DNA of 16,179 nt from Candidatus Eiseniibacteriota bacterium (GTDB lineage Bacteria; Eisenbacteria; RBG-16-71-46; CAIMUX01). Under the pieces are notes generated by a model that was not told the DNA's origin, did no database searches, and was given only the letters and a program-made list of their open reading frames with translations. The position numbers were made by a program, and so were the translations under genes. The DNA lies in assembly GCA_029569475.1 (NCBI GenBank), contig JAKQSZ010000019.1, positions 1-16,179 of the forward strand, written 5' to 3'. Shown here one piece after another: positions 7,276-13,942 of this stretch. Numbering within the stretch: the stretch's first letter is position 1; each line of letters starts with the position of its first letter.

Positions 7276-8520
7276 ATGGGCACCTACGCATACGTCGCAC
7301 GGCGTCGCGACGGTGAGGAAATGACCGGGGTCCTGCCCGGCGGAAGCCTGGACGAGGTGGTCGATCGTCTCCACGGACTCGGCCTGGTCGTCCTGCACGT
7401 TTCCGAGCACAAGAGCTCCACGGGCACACTGCCGCTGGCCGGCCGGATCGGCTCGTCGCTGCGCCCGCGCGCCGGCGCCCGAGAGCTGGCTCTTTTCACA
7501 CGGCAGCTCGCCACCGTCCTGGCCGCCGGCATCCCGCTGGCGCGGGGGCTCCGCGGCCTGGGAGCCGACGCCGGAAGCCGGACGATGTCGCGCGCCGCTC
7601 TCGACGTCGCGCTGCGCCTGGAGCGCGGCGAGGGCCTGGCCGACGCCATGTCCGCTCACCCCGAGGCTTTCAACCGGATGTACGTGAGCATGATCCGGGC
7701 CGGCGAGCGATCCGGCACCTTGGAGCAGATCCTGGAGGACCTGGCGAGCTACCTGGAGAAGGTGGATGCGATCCGAACCAAGGTCCGCTCCGCCATGTCG
7801 TATCCGGTCTTCGTCCTGGTCTTCGCCCTGGCTGCCTCGGCGTTCCTGCTCCTGAAGCTGGTGCCAACGTTCGTCCAGATCTACGGCGATCTCGGACAGG
7901 AGCTGCCTCCCCTGACCCGCGGCGTCATCATGGTCTCCAACCTGGTGCGGGAGCACAGCGCGCTTGCCGCGTTGGTCCTGGGCGCGGTCATGCTGATCGG
8001 CTTTCTCTGGAGTCGTACCCGGCGCGGGCGTTTCGCCCTGGACCTCTTCGTCCTCCGTGTTCCGATCTTCGGCCCGATCATCCGGAAATCGGTGCTCGGC
8101 CGTTTCTCCAGGACCTTCGGCGTGCTTCTGCGAACCGGGCTCCCCCTGCTGGACGCGCTCGAGCTCGTCCGCGGCGCGTCGGGCAATGCTGTCCTGGCCC
8201 GCGCCATCGAGGACGCTTCGGCCCGCATCTCGGAGGGTGCGGGGATCACCGACGCGTTCCGGGCGACCGGCCGCTTTCCGGAGATGAGCCTGCAGCTGAT
8301 GTCCACCGGGGAGGAGACCGGTGACCTCGACGCCCTGTTGATCAAGGCTTCGGAGTTCTATGACCGCCAGGTGGAGGCCTCGGTGCACAGCCTGACCTCG
8401 TTGATCGAGCCGGTCATGGTCGTCCTGGTGGGCGGCCTCATCGGCGTGGTCGTCGTCAGCATGTTCCTGCCGATCTTCAACCTGGGCGACGCTGTCATCA
8501 AGGGAGGCTACCAGTTCTAG
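7276..8520 (+). CDS. pilC: Type IV pilus inner-membrane platform protein PilC (GspF family)
   Basis: Predicted 414-residue inner-membrane protein of usual family length. It has two T2SS-F (GspF) domains, about 70-195 and 273-400. The first includes FTRQLATVLAAGIPLARGL and SMIRAGERSGTLEQILEDLA; the second includes RFSRTFGVLLRTGLPLLDAL and LMSTGEETGDLDALL. Three transmembrane segments are seen at about 175-198, 226-246 and 377-400, as expected. PilC is the platform that the PilB and PilT motors act on to insert or remove PilA subunits. The ATG at 7276 has TTGGAG 8 nt upstream. It follows pilB after a 149-nt spacer in which I see no gene, and a strong GC hairpin begins at its stop codon. Confidence 0.95.
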   Translation: MGTYAYVARRRDGEEMTGVLPGGSLDEVVDRLHGLGLVVLHVSEHKSSTGTLPLAGRIGSSLRPRAGARELALFTRQLATVLAAGIPLARGLRGLGADAGSRTMSRAALDVALRLERGEGLADAMSAHPEAFNRMYVSMIRAGERSGTLEQILEDLASYLEKVDAIRTKVRSAMSYPVFVLVFALAASAFLLLKLVPTFVQIYGDLGQELPPLTRGVIMVSNLVREHSALAALVLGAVMLIGFLWSRTRRGRFALDLFVLRVPIFGPIIRKSVLGRFSRTFGVLLRTGLPLLDALELVRGASGNAVLARAIEDASARISEGAGITDAFRATGRFPEMSLQLMSTGEETGDLDALLIKASEFYDRQVEASVHSLTSLIEPVMVVLVGGLIGVVVVSMFLPIFNLGDAVIKGGYQF

Positions 8521-8537
8521 GCGGCCCGCCGGCCGCC
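8520..8537 (+). terminator. GC hairpin at the pilC stop codon
   Basis: GGCGGCC and GGCCGCC form a perfect 7-bp stem with a 4-nt loop (CGCC), starting at the last base of the pilC stop codon. No T-tract follows, so it is not a standard intrinsic terminator. It may instead pause polymerase or block 3' exonucleases, separating pilC and pilA expression. Confidence 0.4.
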
Positions 8538-8546
8538 ATTGACGAA

Positions 8547-8579
8547 GGCCGCGCGGGCGGACCCGGGACCGGCGCGGCC
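8547..8579 (+). promoter_or_regulatory. GC hairpin in the pilA leader
   Basis: GGCCGCGC (8547-8554) and GCGCGGCC (8572-8579) are perfect 8-bp complements around a 17-nt loop that itself contains CCCGGG. The stem ends 36 nt before the pilA Shine-Dalgarno site. A role as a stabilising 5' structure or attenuator for pilA mRNA is inference. Confidence 0.35.
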
Positions 8580-8626
8580 CCAGCATACCGGGTGATCTGT
8601 ACAACATGCAGTTTGAAGGAGGAGTT

Positions 8627-9055
8627 ATGAACAGGAAACCGCGCAGAAAGCGCTCCGACGGCTTCACGATGATCGAACTGATGGTCGTGGTCGTGATCGT
8701 GGCGGTCCTCTCCGCCATCGCGATTCCGATGTACGGCAAGTACGTCAAGAACGCGCGGCTCAGCGAGGCGACCGCCCGCATCGGCGAGATCCTGACGTCG
8801 TGCAAGGCCTACGCCCAGGAGCACGTGGACGAGAACAACGTCCCGCAGTGGCCTGCCGGGGCCGATGGGATCGTGGACCTGAGCGACACCGAGTTGTTCA
8901 GCTACGCGATCACCTCCGGGGGCGGCTCTCCCGCCGACGCCACTCCTCTGACGATCCGCGCCACGGGCAAGGAAAAGATGACCGGCGTCACGGTGGATGT
9001 GACGGTCAACAGCATCTCCTCCAATGGAGGTCCTCCGATCGTCGCCGGGCTCTGA
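8627..9055 (+). CDS. pilA: Major type IV pilin PilA (prepilin)
   Basis: Predicted 142-residue prepilin. A 12-residue basic leader (MNRKPRRKRSDG) is followed by FTMIELMVVVVIVAVLSAIA, the type IVa signature: G12/F13 cleavage, Phe at mature position 1, Glu at position 5 and a hydrophobic helix of about 25 residues ending in IPMYGKYVKNAR. The C-terminal globular part is short (about 85 residues, including LTIRATGKEKMTGVTVDVTV). No Cys pair forms the usual C-terminal disulphide loop; there is a single Cys near the helix (SCKAYAQ). Its place in the core cluster and a near-perfect ribosome site (AAGGAGG, 8616-8622) suggest a highly expressed main subunit. The frame is open from 8606, but the ATG at 8627 fits leader and ribosome site. 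GC hairpins flank the gene on both sides. Confidence 0.93.
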   Translation: MNRKPRRKRSDGFTMIELMVVVVIVAVLSAIAIPMYGKYVKNARLSEATARIGEILTSCKAYAQEHVDENNVPQWPAGADGIVDLSDTELFSYAITSGGGSPADATPLTIRATGKEKMTGVTVDVTVNSISSNGGPPIVAGL

Positions 9056-9067
9056 GAGCGGTCTCGC

Positions 9068-9103
9068 CGGGGATCCCGCGTGCCGTGCCGCTCGGGGTCC
9101 CCG
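9068..9103 (+). terminator. Hairpin just after pilA
   Basis: Arms at 9068-9077 (CGGGGATCCC) and 9094-9103 (GGGGTCCCCG) pair along 10 bp with one G-U wobble around a 16-nt loop, starting 12 nt after the pilA stop codon. No T-tract follows. A partial terminator or an mRNA-protecting hairpin that raises pilA over pilM-Q is a reasonable inference. Confidence 0.45.
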
Positions 9104-9164
9104 CCGGATCGAGGCCCGGCCCCACCTCGTTCGGGGGCAGCGGGCTTCCTCCGCCGACCGGTCG

Positions 9165-9298
9165 ACGCGTCAACCGGACACGCGCCATCGAGGCACGCGT
9201 CGTTCGAAAACGCGGCTCCTGACACGCGTCACTCGGACGCGCGTCACCCCGACACGTGCCGTTCGGACAGGCGCGCTTCAGACGAGCGCCATTCGGAC
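9165..9298 (+). repeat. Degenerate 15-bp tandem repeat, nine units, between pilA and pilM
   Basis: Nine head-to-tail units follow a consensus near ACGCGTCATTCGGAC. They start at 9165, 9180, 9195, 9210, 9224, 9239, 9254, 9269 and 9284. All are 15 bp except the fourth, which is 14 bp. Units 5-9 are in frame with pilM and would read as five-residue repeats (TRHSD, ARHPD, TCRSD, RRASD, ERHSD). Units 1-3 read the same way (TRQPD, TRHRG, TRRSK) in the frame lost at the short unit. There is no start with a ribosome site ahead of them, and pilM has its own start at 9341, so I treat them as intergenic. Function unknown. Confidence 0.75.
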
Positions 9299-9340
9299 AC
9301 CACCGTCGCGGCCTATGGCCGCAAGAGGTGCCGCCCCACC

Positions 9341-10615
9341 ATGCTTTCGGGAAAAGCCAGAACCGGCATCGACCTCGGTACGGGCTCCATCAAGCTCGTG
9401 CGGGTCAGCGGCGGATCACAGCCAGTGATCACCCACCTCGGGGTTGAACCCTGGGATCCCGGCGACCCTGCCCATCAGGTGACGCGGGTAGCCACATCGC
9501 TGCGTCGCCTTCTTCACCGGCTGCGCCTCAGCGCCAAGCAACTGGGCACAATCACGGTCGGACTTGGAGGAGACGACGTCAGCCTGCGCGAAGTTCTCAT
9601 GCCCCTGCTCTCACCGGAGGAGTTGAAGCTCGCCCTTCCGTTCGAGTCGCGCCGGCACCTGTACCTGCGCGACGTTCCGGATCCGATCCTGGACGCGCAG
9701 ATCCTTGGCCCGGCCGAGACGCCCGCCTCCGAACCGGCGCGCGCCGGCCTCGCCCAGACGAGCATCCTGGAGGAACGTGACCCACCGCCTCCGCTGCTCA
9801 CCATGGCTGCCATGCCGGCGCCTGCCCTGTCCGCGACGCCTAGCGTGGGCGCGACACCTGCCCTGTCGGCCACGCCTGGTGTGGGCGCAACACCTGCCCT
9901 GTCCGCGACGCCCGGAGTCGGCGCCACGCGCCGGATGCCTCCAACGGCAGGAGCGCCGGTGGCCCAGACACACGAAGGCACGACGGAACGCATCTCCGAG
10001 CCGCCCCAGATGCGTGTCCTGATCGTCGCCACCCCGAAGAGCCGGCGAGATGTCCCCCTCGCCGTCCTCGCGCGCGTCGGCCTGATGGCTCAGGTGGTTG
10101 ACGCGGAGCCGCTGGCCGCCCTCAACGTTCTTCTCTGGTTGACTTCCCGCGGGAACGCGGCCGAGCACAGTCTCGGCGGCGGCCCGACGGATGCCGCCGG
10201 GCCGGGCGGCCACTCCTCGGCACTGGCGCTGGCCGATGTGGGCCACGACCGGGTCGCCCTCCATCTCACCCACCGTACCGGGGGGCTTCTCAGCCGTTCG
10301 TTGGGCCCACCCCCTCCCGCTTCCGGGGAGCTCGAGGCGATGGAACGCTGGTCGGACGAACTGGCCGCTGCGGTGCAGGAGACTCTGCTGTTCTACCGGG
10401 GGCGCTACCGCCGTGAGGTGCCCGCCGTATACCTGTCCGGGGGAGGTGCGCTCATCCCGGGGCTGCCCGAGCGTCTGGAAAGATCCCTCGGGCGAGAGGT
10501 GCTGGTGTGCAACCCGTTTCTCGGAATGGATCTGGCCGGCAGGCTCGGGCCCCTGGCCGGTCCCCTGGCTCCTCGATTTGTCACCGCCTGCGGCCTTTGC
10601 CGCTGGTGGGAATGA
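9341..10615 (+). CDS. pilM: Type IV pilus actin-like ATPase PilM with a low-complexity insertion
   Basis: Predicted 424-residue cytoplasmic actin-fold protein that binds the PilN N-terminus and couples motor and alignment complex. The phosphate-binding motif is at 9-19 (GIDLGTGSIKL). The fold continues through LMPLLSPEELKLALPFESRR (87-106), PILDAQILG (115-123), MRVLIVATPK (224-233) and AVYLSGGGALIPGLPERL (362-379, nucleotide-site motif). PilM is usually about 350 residues. The excess is mainly a Pro/Ala-rich insertion at about 124-222 with three 12-residue repeats, plus a smaller Gly-rich loop at about 271-292. The frame is open upstream to 9080 through the 15-bp repeats, but the ATG at 9341 fits the family N-terminus; AAGAGGTG at 9323-9330 is a moderate ribosome site. 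pilN starts 15 nt downstream. Confidence 0.88.
   Translation: MLSGKARTGIDLGTGSIKLVRVSGGSQPVITHLGVEPWDPGDPAHQVTRVATSLRRLLHRLRLSAKQLGTITVGLGGDDVSLREVLMPLLSPEELKLALPFESRRHLYLRDVPDPILDAQILGPAETPASEPARAGLAQTSILEERDPPPPLLTMAAMPAPALSATPSVGATPALSATPGVGATPALSATPGVGATRRMPPTAGAPVAQTHEGTTERISEPPQMRVLIVATPKSRRDVPLAVLARVGLMAQVVDAEPLAALNVLLWLTSRGNAAEHSLGGGPTDAAGPGGHSSALALADVGHDRVALHLTHRTGGLLSRSLGPPPPASGELEAMERWSDELAAAVQETLLFYRGRYRREVPAVYLSGGGALIPGLPERLERSLGREVLVCNPFLGMDLAGRLGPLAGPLAPRFVTACGLCRWWE
9824..9931 (+). repeat. Three 36-bp tandem repeats inside pilM
   Basis: In-frame units at 9824-9859, 9860-9895 and 9896-9931 encode ALSATPSVGATP, ALSATPGVGATP and ALSATPGVGATR (residues 162-197). The nucleotide copies are similar but not identical, so the duplication is not very recent or has been diversified at third positions. 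The repeats lie in the centre of the low-complexity insertion of PilM. Confidence 0.9.
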
Positions 10616-10630
10616 CGGGGCGGTAGAGCC

Positions 10631-11311
10631 ATGTCTCTGTACAAGATCAACCTCTATCCGGAACAGGCGGAAAGGCGGCGTGCCGTTTCCCGGAGGGTCG
10701 GACGGTCCGCCCTGCTCACGGCGCTGCTCGCGGTCGAGATCCTGCTGGTCGGGTGGCTCTTCGTGAGCGGGATGCTGCTGCGGGAGAAGGCCGGCGGTTT
10801 GCGGGCCGAGATCGCGCGCCTGTCCGAGCAGATCGCCTCGACCCCGGCCCCCGGCCCCGAGATCGAAACCGCGCGCGATCTGCTGGAGACGCGCCGGGCC
10901 CGGATCGACTGGGCGCCCAAGCTGGCCATCCTGCCGGAGATCGTGGAAGGTCCCTTCCACTTGCGGAGCGTCTCCTGCCGGAGGTTCGCCGGCAACCGCC
11001 CCAGCTCGATGAGCTTGGAGATTGTCTCCCTGGATCGCGGGCATCTCGACCCGGTGGCCATCGTCCTGCAGCGCCTGGAGCACGACGACCGGGTGCGGCG
11101 CGACCTGCCGGAGGTCCGGCTCGGAACGGTGGAGGACGGCATGTACGGCCGCTACATCATCCACTGCGAGTCCCCGCCTGGCCGCGAGCCCGCGGACGGC
11201 CGCGAGTCATCCGGAAACAGGACGCCGGGCACCGGCGCGGTGTCGGCAGGCAGCAGGGAGCGCGCCGGCCGCGATGAATCCGGTCAGGAATCCGCGGGGA
11301 GGGTCCCGTGA
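10631..11311 (+). CDS. pilN: Type IV pilus alignment protein PilN
   Basis: Predicted 226-residue bitopic inner-membrane protein. The cytoplasmic N-terminus carries YKINLYPEQ (4-12), the INLxP-type motif by which PilN docks into PilM. One transmembrane helix follows (about 25-50, SALLTALLAVEILLVGWLFV), then a short coiled-coil (LRAEIARLSEQIA) and a periplasmic ferredoxin-like domain (MSLEIVSLD, then VAIVLQRLEHD and VRLGTVEDGMYGRYIIHCE). The last 43 or so residues (184-226) are hydrophilic and rich in Gly, Arg, Ser and Glu, probably disordered, which is unusual for PilN. The start has only a weak purine-rich ribosome site and may rely on translation from pilM, 15 nt upstream. Its stop overlaps the pilO start (GTGA). 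PilN pairs with PilO to link PilM to PilP/PilQ. Confidence 0.88.
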   Translation: MSLYKINLYPEQAERRRAVSRRVGRSALLTALLAVEILLVGWLFVSGMLLREKAGGLRAEIARLSEQIASTPAPGPEIETARDLLETRRARIDWAPKLAILPEIVEGPFHLRSVSCRRFAGNRPSSMSLEIVSLDRGHLDPVAIVLQRLEHDDRVRRDLPEVRLGTVEDGMYGRYIIHCESPPGREPADGRESSGNRTPGTGAVSAGSRERAGRDESGQESAGRVP

Positions 11312-11856
11312 AAAAGACCATGGCCGAGTTGCGCCTCCGCCCCTTCGTGGCCGTCGCCGCGATTGTCTTGTCGGCGGGGCTGCTGATCGATGCGCTGCTG
11401 GTCGGCTCCGGACTCTCGGAAGTTCGCTCCCTGCGGGCCCGGCGCGACACCCTGAGCCGCCAGTTGGCGACGAACCGGGCTACGGACGAGGAATACCGGG
11501 AGCTGGGCCGGGTGCTCCCCGCGGCCGTCCCTCCCGCGGACGCCGAAGAACGTCCCGAGGATCCGCTCGCCACGCTGGGACGCGCCGTCAGCTTGACCGG
11601 CCTGCAAGGAGCGTCGCTGGCCGCGGGATCGATCTCCTCCGCCCCCAGGACAAGGCGGCAGAGCTTCTCGCTGGAGGCCGAAGGGCGCTACGACCAGATC
11701 GTGCGGTTCGTCCGCATGGTTGAAGGAGGATCCAAACTCATCTCCATCGATGCCATCTCCATCGCCGCCAGCGAAGGCGGTTCGCTGCTCGAGTGCCGCG
11801 TCGACTTGTCCATCCACCAGCGCGGCGCGGGCCGGCCGCGGGGCGGCCGCCGATGA
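11308..11856 (+). CDS. pilO: Type IV pilus alignment protein PilO
   Basis: Predicted 182-residue bitopic inner-membrane protein with a GTG start. It has a short cytoplasmic N-terminus, one membrane helix (about 12-33, PFVAVAAIVLSAGLLIDALL), a heptad-like segment (LSEVRSLRARRDTLSRQL) and a periplasmic PilO-type domain (FSLEAEGRYDQIVRFVRMVE, then LISIDAISIA and LLECRVDLSIH). Its size and layout match PilO, the partner of PilN. The start is fixed by the GTGA overlap with the pilN stop (11308-11311) and by GGGGAGGG at about 11296-11303; the stop overlaps the next start as ATGA (11853-11856). These two overlaps indicate translational coupling of pilN, pilO and pilP. Sequence conservation in this family is low, so identity rests on topology and gene order as much as on motifs. 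Confidence 0.85.
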   Translation: MKKTMAELRLRPFVAVAAIVLSAGLLIDALLVGSGLSEVRSLRARRDTLSRQLATNRATDEEYRELGRVLPAAVPPADAEERPEDPLATLGRAVSLTGLQGASLAAGSISSAPRTRRQSFSLEAEGRYDQIVRFVRMVEGGSKLISIDAISIAASEGGSLLECRVDLSIHQRGAGRPRGGRR

Positions 11857-12380
11857 AGCTCCTCGAGCCGGGGGATCGCGCCTTCCCCATGGTCGTGGGA
11901 GCGATCATTCTCTGCATTCTTTACTTCGCTCTTCGCACGGAGCGGACCGTCACCGAGGTCTTGAGGATTCAGTCTTCTGGGCAAGGGGTTTCCAGCAACG
12001 CGGCCGCGGGGCAGACAGCGCCCGGTCAGCGCGCCACCGGCCCGGCGCGAACTCGGCAACTGCTGCGCGAGATCTCCGAGAGGGACAGCCTGATCGCCGC
12101 CTCCGTCCCGCGTGGACGGGATCCCTTCGCGCGGCCCGTGGCGGCGCCGCGACCGGCTCCGGCGGCGGCGGCAGCTCCCACCTTCGTGGAGACGCAACCC
12201 GCGCTGCGGGCCATCGTGTTCGATGAGGTCGATCCCAACGTCCAGATCAGCATCGACGGCCGGACTTCTCCCTGGCTCCGACCGGGGGACGTCTTCGAGG
12301 GATGGCGGGTGATCCGGATCACGGCCGGTTCGGTTCATCTCTACAAGGGCGACCGTCTTGTTGAACTCACTTCTCCCTAG
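11853..12380 (+). CDS. pilP: PilP-like / GspC homology-region protein
   Basis: Predicted 175-residue protein, translationally coupled to pilO by an ATGA overlap. It has a short N-terminus, one membrane helix (about 10-28, AFPMVVGAIILCILYFALR), a Pro/Ala-rich linker containing RDPFARP (89-95), and a C-terminal HR-type beta domain (about 117-172) with LRAIVFDEVDPNVQISIDGR, WLRPGDVFEGWRVIRIT and SVHLYKGDRLVEL. That domain pattern is shared by PilP and GspC and contacts the secretin N-domains. Classical PilP is a lipoprotein; here no lipobox is present (IILC lacks the small residue before Cys), so the protein appears anchored by a helix as in GspC. Its place between pilO and the secretin supports the PilP role. 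pilQ follows after 9 nt. Confidence 0.8.
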   Translation: MKLLEPGDRAFPMVVGAIILCILYFALRTERTVTEVLRIQSSGQGVSSNAAAGQTAPGQRATGPARTRQLLREISERDSLIAASVPRGRDPFARPVAAPRPAPAAAAAPTFVETQPALRAIVFDEVDPNVQISIDGRTSPWLRPGDVFEGWRVIRITAGSVHLYKGDRLVELTSP

Positions 12381-12389
12381 GAGGACCTG

Positions 12390-13865
12390 ATGCCACGCCG
12401 AGTCATCATGATTCTGGGCCCTCGGGAGGTGCCGTTGGCATCTCGCGGTCAGGATGTCGCTCCGTCGGTTCGGTGGCGCGCGGGTCGTCAGCCACCGCCC
12501 GGGCGGCCGCCGCTTGCAGCCCATCCGGCCTCCATCCTTCGTGCGGCGGCGCTGACGGTGGCGTTGGCGGCGCTGCTGTCTTCGCTGATGGGGACGCTCC
12601 CGGCCTGTGCCCAGTCCCTGTCGCAGGCGGGGACGTCGGCGGCGCCCCCCTTGAGCCAGCAGCCCGAGCTGGTCACCCTCGACGCCGACAGCACCTCCCT
12701 CACGTCCATCTTGAAGATGCTGGCCTCGCGGAGCGGGCTCAACATCGTGACCAGCCCGAAAGTACAAGGGCGTCGCATCACCATCCACCTGCGCAACACC
12801 CCGTTGGATGACGCGCTCAACCTGATCGTCCGCGCGGCCGGGCTGGGTTATGAGCGGGTGGGCAACTCCATCCTGATCAGCGACATGGAAGGGCTGCAGT
12901 CTCCGGCCGGGTTCGCCACGCGCGTCTACGATCTACACCACGCCGACGCCGCCACCACGCGGACCATGCTGCAGGTGCTGGGGGCCGAAGTGGCCGCGGA
13001 TCCGGTCGGCCAACGTCTGACGGTGCGGGCGAGCCCGTCGGTGCTGGAACAGGCGTCGGCCTTGATTGCCGAACTGGATCGCCGTCCTCCCCAGGTCCTC
13101 CTGGAGGCTCGCCTCATCGAGGTCAACACGACCGAGTTGCTTGAGGTGGGGATCGACTGGGAGCGTCTGATGCGGTGGAGCACCGTCATCACGGAGGGGC
13201 GTCCCGACCCCAGCCGCCAGGGCGAGCTTCCCGATGACCTCGACTACGTCGAGATCGACAAGTCGGGAGACTATCATCGGCAGGTGGCGGCCTTCCGCGT
13301 CGCGATCGAGGCGCTCCTGACCGATGGCTCCGCCCGGCTTCTCTCCAACGCCAATGTGGTCACTCTGGCCGGCCGTCCCGCCGAGATCTTCGCGGGAGAA
13401 ACGGTGCCCGTCGTCATCACCTCGCTGCAGAACCCCGGATCCTCCGGCGTGCTGCAGACCGTGCAGATCGAGAAGATCGATGTGGGAGTCAAGCTCAGCA
13501 TACTTCCGCGAGTCTCGGGGGACGGCTACATCACCACGCTGGTGGAGCCCGAGATCTCGCGCATCATCCGTTTCGTCGGTCCGGACAGCGACCTGCCCCA
13601 GACCTCCACCCGGCGGGCTTCGACGCTGGTACGGGTGCGCGACGGGGAGAAGATCTTCCTCGGCGGGCTCCTGAGCGACGAGAAGCGGAGCACGGTGAAG
13701 AAGGTCCCGTTGCTCGGACAGATCCCGCTGCTGGGGCACCTCTTCAGCCACCGGCGCGACGAGACCGATCGCCTGGACCTCGTCATCGAGATCACGCCCC
13801 GGGTGGTGGGAGATGAGAGCGCGACTGTTCCCCAGGCCCCAGAGATCCCGGGGAGGCGGCAGTGA
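12390..13865 (+). CDS. pilQ: Type IV pilus secretin PilQ (short form)
   Basis: Predicted 491-residue outer-membrane secretin through which the pilus exits. Domains in order: a long basic N-region (1-47) and hydrophobic signal core (about 48-70) ending PACAQS; an STN/N0-type domain (about 93-163, with SLTSILKMLASRSGLNIV); one secretin N domain (about 175-230, with LTVRASPSVLEQASALIAEL); and the secretin beta domain (about 235-472), including VLLEARLIEVN, ANVVTLAGRPAEIFAGETVP, LKLSILPRV-like strands (VGVKLSILPRV) and the signature VPLLGQIPLLGHLF (439-452). It is shorter than typical PilQ (about 700 residues) and has no AMIN domains, which usually bind peptidoglycan. AGGAGG 6 nt before the ATG at 12390 supports the start. 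It is co-operonic with pilP (9-nt gap) and its stop overlaps a GTG (GTGA, 13862-13865). Confidence 0.93.
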   Translation: MPRRVIMILGPREVPLASRGQDVAPSVRWRAGRQPPPGRPPLAAHPASILRAAALTVALAALLSSLMGTLPACAQSLSQAGTSAAPPLSQQPELVTLDADSTSLTSILKMLASRSGLNIVTSPKVQGRRITIHLRNTPLDDALNLIVRAAGLGYERVGNSILISDMEGLQSPAGFATRVYDLHHADAATTRTMLQVLGAEVAADPVGQRLTVRASPSVLEQASALIAELDRRPPQVLLEARLIEVNTTELLEVGIDWERLMRWSTVITEGRPDPSRQGELPDDLDYVEIDKSGDYHRQVAAFRVAIEALLTDGSARLLSNANVVTLAGRPAEIFAGETVPVVITSLQNPGSSGVLQTVQIEKIDVGVKLSILPRVSGDGYITTLVEPEISRIIRFVGPDSDLPQTSTRRASTLVRVRDGEKIFLGGLLSDEKRSTVKKVPLLGQIPLLGHLFSHRRDETDRLDLVIEITPRVVGDESATVPQAPEIPGRRQ

Positions 13866-13884
13866 GAAACCTGTCGATCGCGAC

Positions 13885-13942
13885 GGGAGGAGACCGATCG
13901 TTGAACCTGCCAACGGTGCCGCGAGGAGACAGATCGTGGAAC
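13885..13942 (+). repeat. Duplicated ribosome-site segment between pilQ and pilT
   Basis: Two 22-bp segments, 13885-13906 and 13921-13942, differ at three positions and are offset by 36 bp. Both contain GAGGAGAC followed by GATCGT-like sequence. The second provides the GAGGAGA and GTG used to start pilT. The first has the same spacing, but the triplet in the matching place is GTT, which is not a start. A 28-codon frame (GTG at 13862, stop at 13946-13948) crosses the whole interval. Confidence 0.7.

Noticed and set aside
5498..7429. 643-codon minus-strand open frame over pilB and pilC
   Set aside because: Antisense shadow typical of GC-rich coding sequence; no recognisable domains.
7150..8805. 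551-codon minus-strand open frame over pilC
   Set aside because: Antisense shadow with a His/Asp/Gln/Arg-rich composition and no motif; the opposite strand encodes clear PilC.
9165..9298. CRISPR array
   Set aside because: Units are 15 bp, contiguous and degenerate, with no spacers between them.
9080..9340. 87-residue N-terminal extension of PilM through the 15-bp repeats
   Set aside because: No ribosome site at the upstream GTG, which lies in a hairpin loop. The actin-like fold begins directly after the ATG at 9341, and the short fourth unit breaks the repeat frame.
13813..13935. Upstream ATG start for pilT at 13813
   Set aside because: It overlaps pilQ by 53 bp, adds an Arg-rich segment not seen in PilT, and the GTG at 13936 has a better ribosome site and the family N-terminus.
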